A stretch of 9,953 nt of DNA from Actinomycetes bacterium. Lineage in GTDB: Bacteria; Actinomycetota; Coriobacteriia; Coriobacteriales; Eggerthellaceae. The notes beneath the pieces are model-generated. The model saw only the letters and a program-made list of their open reading frames with translations, ran no database searches and had not been told where the DNA came from. The position numbers were made by a program, and so were the translations under genes. Shown here one piece after another: positions 1 through 6,196 of this stretch. Where the stretch lies: contig JAEYEL010000057.1 in NCBI GenBank assembly GCA_023403475.1, positions 1-9,953 on the forward strand, in the 5' to 3' direction. Within the stretch, counting starts at the first letter, position 1. Every line of letters starts with the position of its first letter.

Positions 1-612
1 AAGAACAAAGACATGCACTACGACGTGATTTCCGCGTTCATCAAGTCGATGCGCGGAAGCGATCCCGATGCGGCGCTCTATTGGCTCGCCCGCATGATCG
101 ATGGCGGGGAAGACCCCAAGTTCATAGCGCGGCGCATGTTCATAGCGGCGTCGGAAGACATTGGCAACGCCGACCCGCAGGCGCTGCTCGTGGCCGAAGC
201 GGCGTTTCGCTCTGCCGAGGTCATAGGATATCCCGAATGCCGCATCAATCTTGCACAGGCGGCCATTTACTTGGCGCTCGCGCCGAAGAGCAACGCGGCG
301 GAAGCCGGAATAGACGCCGCGCTCGCCGAGGTGCGCCGCGGCCCTGCCCGTGCGGTGCCCGATCATTTGCGCGACCGGCACAGGCCGGGTGCGGAAAACT
401 ACGGCGCGTACCTTTACCCGCACGATTATCCGGCGGGATGGGTGGATCAGCAATATCTTCCCGACGGGCTTTCGCGCGGTTGCTTCTACAGGCCCGGCGA
501 GCGCGGCTGGGAGGCGTATCGCGCCGACGCCGCCGCTCGCGACCGCGCCGAAGCTTTAGCACCTGCCCGCGACCGCGCCGACGGGGGAAGCCCCTCGTCG
601 CCTCAAAGGTAA
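1..612 (+). CDS. rarA: RarA (MgsA) replication-associated recombination ATPase, C-terminal part, 5' truncated by window edge
   Basis: This is the 3' end of a RarA/MgsA/WRNIP1-type AAA+ ATPase, which acts at stalled replication forks. The frame is open from base 1 (Lys-Asn-Lys-Asp before the first Met at 13), so the gene continues leftward and the ATPase core with its Walker motifs is outside the window. Visible C-terminal family signatures, numbered from the Met at 13, are AFIKSMRGSDPDAALYWLAR (about 9-28), GGEDPKFIARR, ASEDIGNADPQAL, the LAPKSN stretch (about 88-93), VPDHLRD and the late YLYPHDYP...QQYLPD region (about 135-152). These match the C-terminal helical/tetramerisation domain. The last 25-30 residues are a charged Ala/Arg/Asp tail with a duplicated ARDRA pentapeptide, from a 14-nt exact repeat at 538-551 and 568-581. 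The TAA stop at 610-612 lies inside the first of three 12-bp tandem repeats. Family assignment is secure. Confidence 0.93.
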   Translation, partial: KNKDMHYDVISAFIKSMRGSDPDAALYWLARMIDGGEDPKFIARRMFIAASEDIGNADPQALLVAEAAFRSAEVIGYPECRINLAQAAIYLALAPKSNAAEAGIDAALAEVRRGPARAVPDHLRDRHRPGAENYGAYLYPHDYPAGWVDQQYLPDGLSRGCFYRPGERGWEAYRADAAARDRAEALAPARDRADGGSPSSPQR

Positions 613-638
613 CTTCAAAGGTAACTTCAAAGGTAACT
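603..638. repeat. Three perfect tandem copies of a 12-bp repeat over the rarA stop codon
   Basis: The unit TCAAAGGTAACT occurs three times without a mismatch or spacer (603-614, 615-626, 627-638). The rarA stop TAA is in the first copy, so changes in copy number would not alter RarA length. The array lies about 45 bp upstream of the -35 element of the next gene. It could be a small variable-number repeat or a set of binding sites. Function is not known. Confidence 0.9.
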
Positions 639-655
639 GATCGGCTACTCCTGTG

Positions 656-688
656 AATGGCGGGTGAAAAACAACGCCGCTTTTGTTT
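656..688 (+). terminator. Weak candidate intrinsic terminator after rarA
   Basis: GGCGG (659-663) can pair with CCGCT (677-681), the last pair being G-T, and AA (656-657) with TT (683-684) across one mismatch. The loop is about 13 nt (664-676) and the 3' side runs into TTTTGTTT (681-688). The short stem and large loop make this a poor terminator, and the T-tract overlaps the -35 region proposed for the next gene. Confidence 0.25.
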
Positions 689-713
689 AGAATCTCGATG
701 GTAGTGGTATAGT
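683..713 (+). promoter_or_regulatory. Promoter with extended -10 for the DUF948/AI-2E/alaS transcription unit
   Basis: The -10 hexamer is TATAGT (708-713), preceded by TGG at 705-707, the TGn extension of an extended -10 promoter. A -35 candidate is TTGTTT (683-688). The spacer is 19 bp, longer than ideal, which an extended -10 can compensate. Transcription would start near 720, giving a leader of about 20 nt that carries the Shine-Dalgarno AGGAGG at 731-736. Confidence 0.6.
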
Positions 714-742
714 GAGATTTTCAAGACAATAGGAGGTGCTGG

Positions 743-1516
743 ATGGACTTCTTCGAGATTCTCAACATGGCGTTGCCCGCAGTGTACGTTGTTGTTGGCA
801 TCGCGCTTGTCTGGCTGGCCGTGGAATTGGTCATGGCGGTGCGCAAGACGCGCAAGACGGTTGACGACTTGCGCAAGCAGGTTGAGCCGACGCTTGAGCA
901 CGTCGAGAAGATAACGGCCTCGCTCGAGCCGGCCTGCGCGAAAGTCGACCCGCTTGTGGAGCGCGTTTCCCTTACGGTTGACGCGGCGAACCTCGAGATC
1001 ATGCGTGTGGATCAGATCCTCGAGGACGTGGGGCAAATAACCGACACGGTGTCGAACACGGTCGATGCGGTCGATACGGCGGCCAGCATGCCTCTTGAGC
1101 TGGTGAGCAACGTGACCAGCAAAGTGAGAAGCGCCTTCAAGCCGCACCGTGCGAGCGACGAGTCGCGTGCGCTCGGCCAGCAGCAGGTCGAAGAAGGCGC
1201 GGTCGAAGGCTTGGTGAACGCTTCTGCCGAGGCGGCTCATGCCGCAGTTGCCGAGCAGCGCGCGCGCATTCGGGAGCGCAAAGCGCAGCGTGCCGCGCAT
1301 GGTGCGGAAGAGCGCGCATCCGCCGAACCCGAGACCGAAACCGCCACAGCGCCTGTGCAATCGGAAACCGCCGGCAAAACGGCGGTGGAGGAATCTGCCG
1401 CGGCCTCGAAGTACTTCACGTACGCTTCGAAAGGCGAGGAGGTCGCGTCTTCGTCTGCGGAAGCTGCTGCGGCTTCCGCTGCGGGCGGGGAAGCCTCCGA
1501 TTCCGCAAAGGGCTAG
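743..1516 (+). CDS. DUF948-like membrane-anchored coiled-coil protein
   Basis: A 257-residue protein of unknown molecular function. Residues 11-32 form one hydrophobic membrane segment (LPAVYVVVGIALVWLAVELV). They are followed by Arg/Lys residues and by a long amphipathic helix at about 37-115 with regular hydrophobic spacing (VDDLRKQVEPTLEHVEKI, then VSNTVDAVDTA), the pattern of DUF948/methyl-accepting-like coiled coils. From about residue 135 the sequence is low-complexity Ala/Glu/Ser/Arg and probably disordered. Topology is likely a short outside N-terminus and a large cytoplasmic coiled coil, but this is not proven. The start is well supported: AGGAGG at 731-736 lies six bases before ATG 743 and follows the extended -10 promoter. 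The permease gene follows within about 4-34 nt, so the two are probably cotranscribed and may work together at the membrane. The DUF948 label rests on architecture and is less certain than the CDS call. Confidence 0.88.
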   Translation: MDFFEILNMALPAVYVVVGIALVWLAVELVMAVRKTRKTVDDLRKQVEPTLEHVEKITASLEPACAKVDPLVERVSLTVDAANLEIMRVDQILEDVGQITDTVSNTVDAVDTAASMPLELVSNVTSKVRSAFKPHRASDESRALGQQQVEEGAVEGLVNASAEAAHAAVAEQRARIRERKAQRAAHGAEERASAEPETETATAPVQSETAGKTAVEESAAASKYFTYASKGEEVASSSAEAAAASAAGGEASDSAKG

Positions 1517-1523
1517 CCTTTTG
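1507..1523 (+). promoter_or_regulatory. Alternative ribosome binding site and TTG start for the AI-2E permease
   Basis: AAAGGG (1507-1512) lies eight bases before TTG 1521, in frame with the permease and four bases after the preceding stop at 1514-1516. It is better spaced than the GAGGG (1545-1549) one base before ATG 1551, but uses a weaker start codon. Which start is used cannot be settled from sequence alone. Confidence 0.35.
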
Positions 1524-1550
1524 GACGGCAGCAATCTTGATAAAGAGGGC

Positions 1551-2948
1551 ATGACGGTTGCCAAGCGCCGCTTTCTAGCCGTTTGGACGGCGGTCGGCGC
1601 CATTCTGCTTGCGGGCGTTGTCGTATACCTGCTGAACGTGCTTTCCGGCCCGGTCGGCATCCTCATCTGGACCGTCATCATCGTGTTCTGCTTGCGAGGG
1701 CCTGTGAACTGGCTTGAAGGGAAAGGCATCAACCGCGCGGTTGGAACGACGCTTGCCTATGTGCTCATGTTCGTGATCCTAGGCTTGGTCGGTATGCTCA
1801 TGTTCTCGCCTGCGTTCGGGTTGGGCGGCCAGTTCTCCGACCTTGCAGCGAACGTTCCGACGTACATGCAGAGCGTCGTTGACTGGGGCAACGACGTGTA
1901 TGCCCGCTATGCGCACGTGTTCGAGGACGCAACGGTGCGCGAGTGGCTTACCGATATACAGTCGGCGGCGCTCGCATGGGCTTCCGGTTTGGCGAAGGAA
2001 AGCGCCACGGGCGTGGTGGCCGCCGGGTCCACAATCGTGAACGGCATGGTGATCATAGGTTTCGCGCTCGTGGTGGCGTTCTGGATTCTCATGGAGCTTC
2101 CTGCGCTCGGCCGCGAGTGCGCCCGCCTTATAAGCCCGCATCGCCAAGAGGACATGCACATGTTCCATGCGGCGTTCACGCGGGTCATGGGCGGCTACAT
2201 CAAAGGCACGCTTCTGCAATGCGCCATTATCGGCATCGCATGCGGCGTTCTGTTCGGCATCGTGGGCATTCCGAACGCTGCGGCGCTTGGCGGCATCACG
2301 GGCATCCTCAACATCATTCCCATCATAGGGCCTTGGCTCGGCGGGGCGGCTGCGGCTCTCGTGGGCATTTTCGCAAGCCCGTGGTCGGCGTTTTTGGCGT
2401 TGGTCGGCACTATCGCCATTCAGCAGGCGGTCTATACGTTCGTTTCGCCGAAGATCATGGCGAACTCCGTTGACATTCATCCGGCGCTCACGCTCATCGC
2501 CCTCATGGTCGGTTCGGCTGTAGGCGGAGCCATGAACGGGCTTGTGGGGTCGCTTGTGGGCATGCTGGCATCTATTCCGGCTGTAGCGGTCATGAAGTCG
2601 GTTTTCGTGTATTATTTCGAGAAGCGCACGGGAAGGCGCATCGTGTCTCCCGACGGCGTGTTCTTCAAGGGCGCGCCGTCTGCGGGCGACGGCATAGACC
2701 CCATGGCGGATGCCACGTCGCCGCACCCGCATGCGTTCGCCGGGCTGGAGCGTGGCGACGAGGAAGTTCCAACGTCCGCGCGAACGTGCGGCAGCCGGGA
2801 AGGCTCAGCTCCCGCGCAGGCGCGCGGCGGGGAAGCGCGAACGGAAGCGCGAACACGCGAAGAGCAGGAGACAGCGGCGTCCGTGCGAACGGGCGACGGG
2901 GAAGCGCGAACGTGCGGCAAGCAGGAAAACGAAGATGGAAAGAAGTGA
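1551..2948 (+). CDS. AI-2E family membrane permease/exporter
   Basis: A 465-residue polytopic membrane protein of the AI-2E family (PF01594; E. coli PerM, TqsA). Members are proposed exporters or ion-coupled transporters, and the substrate here cannot be told. Membrane segments are near residues 9-30, 35-49, 66-90, 160-183, 222-243, 245-268, 274-298 and 313-350. Family landmarks are the long soluble stretch between the third and fourth segments (about 92-158), GGYIKGTLLQ (214-223), the IPIIGPWLGG motif (256-265), and DIHPALTLIALMVG (308-321) followed by Gly-rich SAVGGAMNGLVGSLVG. After about residue 375 a hydrophilic tail of some 90 residues carries degenerate repeats. The ATG start at 1551 is the conventional choice, but its GAGGG sits only one base upstream. 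A TTG at 1521 with AAAGGG eight bases before it would add ten residues. The stop lies one base before the alaS start at 2950, so coupling is likely. Confidence 0.9.
   Translation: MTVAKRRFLAVWTAVGAILLAGVVVYLLNVLSGPVGILIWTVIIVFCLRGPVNWLEGKGINRAVGTTLAYVLMFVILGLVGMLMFSPAFGLGGQFSDLAANVPTYMQSVVDWGNDVYARYAHVFEDATVREWLTDIQSAALAWASGLAKESATGVVAAGSTIVNGMVIIGFALVVAFWILMELPALGRECARLISPHRQEDMHMFHAAFTRVMGGYIKGTLLQCAIIGIACGVLFGIVGIPNAAALGGITGILNIIPIIGPWLGGAAAALVGIFASPWSAFLALVGTIAIQQAVYTFVSPKIMANSVDIHPALTLIALMVGSAVGGAMNGLVGSLVGMLASIPAVAVMKSVFVYYFEKRTGRRIVSPDGVFFKGAPSAGDGIDPMADATSPHPHAFAGLERGDEEVPTSARTCGSREGSAPAQARGGEARTEARTREEQETAASVRTGDGEARTCGKQENEDGKK
2778..2919 (+). repeat. Degenerate intragenic repeats coding the hydrophilic tail of the AI-2E permease
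   Basis: GCGCGAACGTGCGGCA occurs exactly at 2778-2793 and 2904-2919. GGGGAAGCGCGAACG occurs exactly at 2829-2843 and 2898-2912. The core G(C/T)GCGAAC is present five times (2778, 2835, 2847, 2883, 2904). The encoded peptide shows the same periodicity with SARTCG, GEARTEARTRE, ASVRTG and GEARTCG. This looks like local duplication within a disordered tail. Confidence 0.8.
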
Positions 2949-2949
2949 C

Positions 2950-5589
2950 ATGAAGTACTTAAGCACGGCCGAAATACGCGAGAAGTATCTGCGATTCTTC
3001 GAGGACAAGGGCATGAAGCGCATGCCTTCCTCATCCCTTATTCCCGACGACCCGTCGCTTCTGCTCACGAGCGCCGGTATGGTGCAGTTCAAGCCGTACT
3101 TCCTGCATCAAAAGGAACTCGATCCTGCCTACATCGGTACGACCACGGTGCAGAAGTGCGTGCGCACGAACGACATAGATATCATAGGAACCACAGGGCG
3201 CCACCTAAGCTTCTTCGAGATGCTGGGGAACTTCAGCTTCGGAAAGTACTTCAAGCGCGAAATGTGCACGTGGGCATACGAGTTTTCGACCCAGGAGCTG
3301 GGCTTGCCCGCCGAGAAGCTGTACTTCACGGTATACGAGGACGACGACGAGACCATAGAGATCTGGAAGAGCCTGGGCGTTCCCGAAAGCCACATCTCCC
3401 GTTTGGGCGAAGAAGACAACTTCTGGCGTGCCGGGCCTACCGGTCCTTGCGGCCCGTGCTCCGAGCTTTATTACGACCAAGGGCCGGAAGTGGGCTGCGG
3501 CAAGCCCGACTGTGCGCCGGGGTGCGACTGCGATCGCTTCCTGGAATATTGGAACTGCGTGTTCACCCAGTTCGACGGCCAGGAAGACGGCACGCTCGCG
3601 CCGCTTCCCACCAAAAACATCGACACCGGCATGGGTCTTGAGCGCATCGCCGCCATCATGCAGGGGGTAAGCAGCAACTACGACACCGACGTGTTGCGCA
3701 GCTTGGTGGCGGTAGGCGAGCGCCTGTCGGGCAAAGTGTACGGGCAAGATGCGGAAAACGACCTTTCCATGCGCATCATGGCCGATCACAGCCGCAGCGT
3801 ATCGTTCATGATAGCCGACGGCATTCTTCCTTCGAACGAAGGGCGCGGCTACGTGCTGCGCCGCCTTCTGCGTCGCGCCATTCTGAAGGCGCATCTGTTG
3901 GGCGTGGAAGGGCCGTTTCTGAACGAATACGTGGACGAGATCGTGCGCCTCATGGGGCACGTGTACCCGGAAATCGTGGAGAATCGCGAGCTCATGCGCC
4001 GTGTCATCCTTTCCGAGGAAGAGCGTTTCGGTGCGACGCTTCGTCAGGGTCAGGCGTTTCTGGAAGAGGCGCTGAGCGGCCTTGAAGGCACGGTGCTTTC
4101 CGGCGAGCAGGCGTTTACCCTGCACGACACCTATGGGTTTCCCGTGGAGGTCACGCGCGAGATATGCGAGTGCTGCAACGTGGCTGTTGACCAGGAGGCG
4201 TTTGCGCGGTGCATGGAAGAGCAGCGCGAACGCGCCCGTGCGGCGAACACGAAAGACGCCGAGGCGGCATGGAGCACCTACGGCGGGGTGTACGCCGACA
4301 TCTTGAAGGAGACGGGAACAACCCGTTTCACGGGCTACGGAAGCTTGGAAGGCGTAGCACGCGTGGTGGCGCTCGTGAAGGACGGTGCGCGCGCAGACGT
4401 GCTTTCCGTAGGCGATGAGGGCGACGTGATTCTGGACGAAACGCCGTTTTACGCCGAGATGGGCGGCGAGGTGGGCGACACCGGTCGCATGAGGGGCGAC
4501 AGCGGCTTTTCCGCAGACGTTACAGACACGAAGGCTCCCGAAAAGGGGCTGGTGGCACACAAGGTGCACGTGGCGGAAGGTAAGGTGCGCGTGGGCGATG
4601 AAGTTACGGTCGCCGTCGATGCCGCACGTCGCAGCCGCATCATGCGCAACCATACGGCCACGCACATTCTGCACGCATCGCTTCGCCGCGTGCTGGGCGA
4701 TCACGTGAAGCAGGCCGGATCCTACGTAGGCCCTGACAGGCTGCGCTTCGACTTCACGCATTTCGCGGCCACCACGCCCGAGCAGCTGGCCGAGGTGGAG
4801 CGCATCGCCAACGAGGAGATCATGGCGGCGGTGCCCACCAGCATATACGAGACCTCGCTTGCCGCTGCGCGCGAGTCGGGCGTGACGGCGCTTTTCGGCG
4901 AGAAGTACGGAGATGTGGTGCGCGTGGTGGAATGCGGCGACTTCTCGCGCGAACTGTGCGGCGGCTGCCATGTGAAAAACACCTCCGAAATTGGCTTCGT
5001 GAAGATAACTTCGGAATCGGGCGTGGGCGCGAACCTGCGCCGCATCGAGGCGGTGACCAGTTACGGTGCGCTTGCGTATGTGAACCGCATGGAAGCCGAG
5101 CTCAAAGAGGCGGCCGATGCGCTGCGCGTGCCGCTGTTCGACGTGTCCGAACGCACGGTTGCCAATGTGCGTGCGTTCAAGGAAATCCAGAAGGGCGCCA
5201 AGAAGGCGAAAGGCATCGTTTCGGAAGACGGCGTTACGAGGCTCGTGAGCCAGGCGGTGCCCGCTTCCGGCGGGTATCCGGTGGTTATAAGCCGCATGGA
5301 AATAGGCGATGCGGGCGCCATGCGCAATGTGTGGGATGTTGTGCGTGCGCGCATGGCCGCGCCCGGAGCTGCGGTGTTCGCGGCCGAACATGAAGGCAAG
5401 GCGGTGCTTTTGGCTGCGGGGACACCCGAGGCGGTGGCCGCAGGGTTCGACGCGGACGCCATCATCAGGAACATCGCTCCTTGCGTGAAAGGCGGCGGCG
5501 GCGGAAAACCCGCCATGGCGCAGGCGGGAGGCAAAGACCCTGCAGGCATCGATGCCGCGCTGCAGGTAGCACGGGAAATGCTTCTGTAG
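2950..5589 (+). CDS. alaS: Alanyl-tRNA synthetase (AlaRS)
   Basis: Cytoplasmic class II synthetase that charges tRNA-Ala and hydrolyses mischarged Ser/Gly-tRNA-Ala. At 879 residues it matches full-length bacterial AlaRS (E. coli 876). The catalytic domain includes LTSAGMVQFKPYF (39-51), the motif 2 region VRTNDIDIIGTTGRHLSFFE (71-90), WRAGPTGPCGPCSELYYD (159-176) and motif 3 GMGLERI (227-233). A Cys-rich stretch at 183-194 (CGKPDCAPGCDC) is a family insertion seen in many Gram-positive AlaRS and might bind metal. The editing domain has HTATH with His568 and His572, and CGGCH with Cys670 and His674, the usual four zinc ligands. The C-terminal DHHA1 domain ends with a Gly-rich patch near 848-863. 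ATG 2950 gives the usual AlaRS N-terminus. ATG 2935, five residues earlier, overlaps the permease by 14 nt and has AGGA eight bases upstream, so it remains possible. No T-box leader or separate promoter is visible. Confidence 0.97.
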   Translation: MKYLSTAEIREKYLRFFEDKGMKRMPSSSLIPDDPSLLLTSAGMVQFKPYFLHQKELDPAYIGTTTVQKCVRTNDIDIIGTTGRHLSFFEMLGNFSFGKYFKREMCTWAYEFSTQELGLPAEKLYFTVYEDDDETIEIWKSLGVPESHISRLGEEDNFWRAGPTGPCGPCSELYYDQGPEVGCGKPDCAPGCDCDRFLEYWNCVFTQFDGQEDGTLAPLPTKNIDTGMGLERIAAIMQGVSSNYDTDVLRSLVAVGERLSGKVYGQDAENDLSMRIMADHSRSVSFMIADGILPSNEGRGYVLRRLLRRAILKAHLLGVEGPFLNEYVDEIVRLMGHVYPEIVENRELMRRVILSEEERFGATLRQGQAFLEEALSGLEGTVLSGEQAFTLHDTYGFPVEVTREICECCNVAVDQEAFARCMEEQRERARAANTKDAEAAWSTYGGVYADILKETGTTRFTGYGSLEGVARVVALVKDGARADVLSVGDEGDVILDETPFYAEMGGEVGDTGRMRGDSGFSADVTDTKAPEKGLVAHKVHVAEGKVRVGDEVTVAVDAARRSRIMRNHTATHILHASLRRVLGDHVKQAGSYVGPDRLRFDFTHFAATTPEQLAEVERIANEEIMAAVPTSIYETSLAAARESGVTALFGEKYGDVVRVVECGDFSRELCGGCHVKNTSEIGFVKITSESGVGANLRRIEAVTSYGALAYVNRMEAELKEAADALRVPLFDVSERTVANVRAFKEIQKGAKKAKGIVSEDGVTRLVSQAVPASGGYPVVISRMEIGDAGAMRNVWDVVRARMAAPGAAVFAAEHEGKAVLLAAGTPEAVAAGFDADAIIRNIAPCVKGGGGGKPAMAQAGGKDPAGIDAALQVAREMLL

Positions 5590-5625
5590 GAATGCCAACC
5601 CGGAAGTGCGGGGAGGCGTGAGGCA

Positions 5626-5667
5626 GCGCTTCGTCGCCCAAACAGTTTTGCTTTGGCGACAGAGCGC
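5626..5667. repeat. Hairpin inside the alaS-ruvX gap, without a T-tract
   Basis: GTCGCC (5633-5638) pairs perfectly with GGCGAC (5655-5660). AAA (5640-5642) pairs with TTT (5652-5654) across one bulged C, and GCGCT (5626-5630) pairs with AGCGC (5663-5667) across a two-base internal loop. The apical loop is 9 nt. It is strong, but no run of T follows, so it is not a standard intrinsic terminator. It competes for GCGCT with the larger outer stem. Confidence 0.7.
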
Positions 5668-5671
5668 CGGA

Positions 5672-5700
5672 TTGTTCGTGTCGTGCGGGATTCATTTGAT
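5672..5700 (+). promoter_or_regulatory. Weak candidate promoter upstream of ruvX
   Basis: TTGTTC (5672-5677) and TTTGAT (5695-5700) are separated by 17 bp. They match the -35 and -10 consensus at three and four of six positions. This is a marginal match inside a palindromic region. The ruvX group may instead be read from upstream. Confidence 0.2.
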
Positions 5701-5710
5701 GAGCACTGCC

Positions 5711-5753
5711 TGACGCTTCCCCTGGTGCTTCCCCTGACGCTGATCGAAAGGGG
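5711..5753 (+). promoter_or_regulatory. Tandem 12-bp repeats and possible Shine-Dalgarno sequestration before ruvX
   Basis: TGACGCTTCCCC (5711-5722), TGGTGCTTCCCC (5723-5734) and the partial copy TGACGCTGATCG (5735-5746) lie in tandem. The ruvX Shine-Dalgarno AAAGGGG (5747-5753) is three bases before ATG 5757. CCCCT occurs at 5719-5723 and 5731-5735, and either copy can pair with AGGGG (5749-5753), which could mask the ribosome binding site. Regulation is inferred only. Confidence 0.45.
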
Positions 5754-5756
5754 TCG

Positions 5757-6188
5757 ATGTTGCGCATCTTGGCGCTTGATATCGGAGAAGCCCGGGTGGG
5801 GGTCGCGGTGAGCGACCCTGGTGAGCGGGTGGCTTCCCCGGTGTGCGTTCTTCCTACCGAAGAGGTGCTTTCGGGAGCGAGGCCGTTTCGGCGCGTGCTG
5901 GACGACTGGGAACCCGAGCTGCTTTTATGTGGGCTTCCCTTCACGCTTACGGGCGAGGAGGGCCCGCAAGCCGTGCGCGTCCGTAAAGCCGCAAAGCGCG
6001 TGGGTGCGGCATGCGGTTTGCCGGTGGAGTTTTCCGACGAGCGCTTGAGCTCACGTGAGGCCAAGCGGATTTTGCGTGAAAAGGGAATGACCGAAAAGGA
6101 GATGCGCGGCAAAATAGATATGATAGCGGCAAGTTTGTTCTTGCAGTCGTGGCTTGACGCGCGCGTCGCCGCGCAGGCGGAAAGGTAA
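5757..6188 (+). CDS. ruvX: RuvX/YqgF family putative Holliday junction resolvase or pre-rRNA nuclease
   Basis: A 143-residue protein with the RNase H-like YqgF fold, typical family length about 138. It is named for Holliday junction resolution, and in E. coli YqgF takes part in 16S rRNA 5' end maturation. The first strand holds the catalytic Asp8 in LALDIGEARVGVAVSD (5-20). GLPFTLTGEEGPQA (59-72) is the conserved Gly-Leu-Pro loop, DERLSS (94-99) carries the second acidic site, and Asp121 in DMIAASLFLQSWLD (121-134) supplies the third. All key acidic residues are present. AAAGGGG lies three bases before the ATG, unusually close. mltG follows after 8 nt, a common bacterial pairing (yqgF/yrrK near yceG/yrrL), which supports both calls. 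Confidence 0.94.
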   Translation: MLRILALDIGEARVGVAVSDPGERVASPVCVLPTEEVLSGARPFRRVLDDWEPELLLCGLPFTLTGEEGPQAVRVRKAAKRVGAACGLPVEFSDERLSSREAKRILREKGMTEKEMRGKIDMIAASLFLQSWLDARVAAQAER

Positions 6189-6196
6189 GAGAATCC

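Larger units (their letters stand above)
5610..5722. repeat. Long imperfect inverted repeat enclosing the alaS-ruvX gap
   Basis: The left arm 5610-5629 (GGGGAGGCGTGAGGCAGCGC) and right arm 5703-5722 (GCACTGCCTGACGCTTCCCC) are complementary at 17 of 20 positions. One further position is a G-T wobble, the other two are mismatches, and the stem extends by one A-T and one G-T pair inward. The 113-bp unit with terminal inverted repeats could be a structured RNA or a MITE-like unit. No flanking target duplication is obvious. Confidence 0.6.
5590..5756 (+). other. Structured 167-nt gap between alaS and ruvX with no gene
   Basis: No open frame of convincing composition is present. The gap contains a long imperfect inverted repeat (5610-5631 with 5701-5722), an internal hairpin (5626-5667), a 12-bp tandem repeat next to the ruvX start (5711-5746) and at most a weak promoter. 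It may be the 5' leader of the ruvX group, a processing region, or a degenerate palindromic mobile element. Confidence 0.6.

Noticed and set aside
603..638. 12-bp repeats as a CRISPR array
   Set aside because: Units are contiguous with no spacers and are far too short. No cas gene is present.
245..1732. A 495-codon minus-strand open frame across rarA and the DUF948 gene
   Set aside because: It is an Arg/His-rich shadow of GC-rich coding on the plus strand, crosses two real genes and their promoter, and has no recognisable domain.
2710..2949. Extended N-terminus of AlaRS from ATG 2710
   Set aside because: The extra 80 residues are an Arg-rich out-of-frame reading of the permease tail, unlike any AlaRS. 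Homology begins at MKYLSTAEIREKYL.
2650..2950. T-box leader for alaS
   Set aside because: The stretch upstream of alaS is coding (tail of the permease), leaves no untranslated leader, and shows no antiterminator bulge sequence or terminator.
3205..5598. A 797-codon minus-strand open frame opposite alaS
   Set aside because: It lies almost wholly within alaS, is rich in Arg, His and Ala, and shows no domain. High GC at third positions explains the long open antisense frame.
5626..5667. Intrinsic terminator after alaS
   Set aside because: The hairpin is stable, but it is followed by AGAGCGCCGG/ATTG-type sequence and no run of T.
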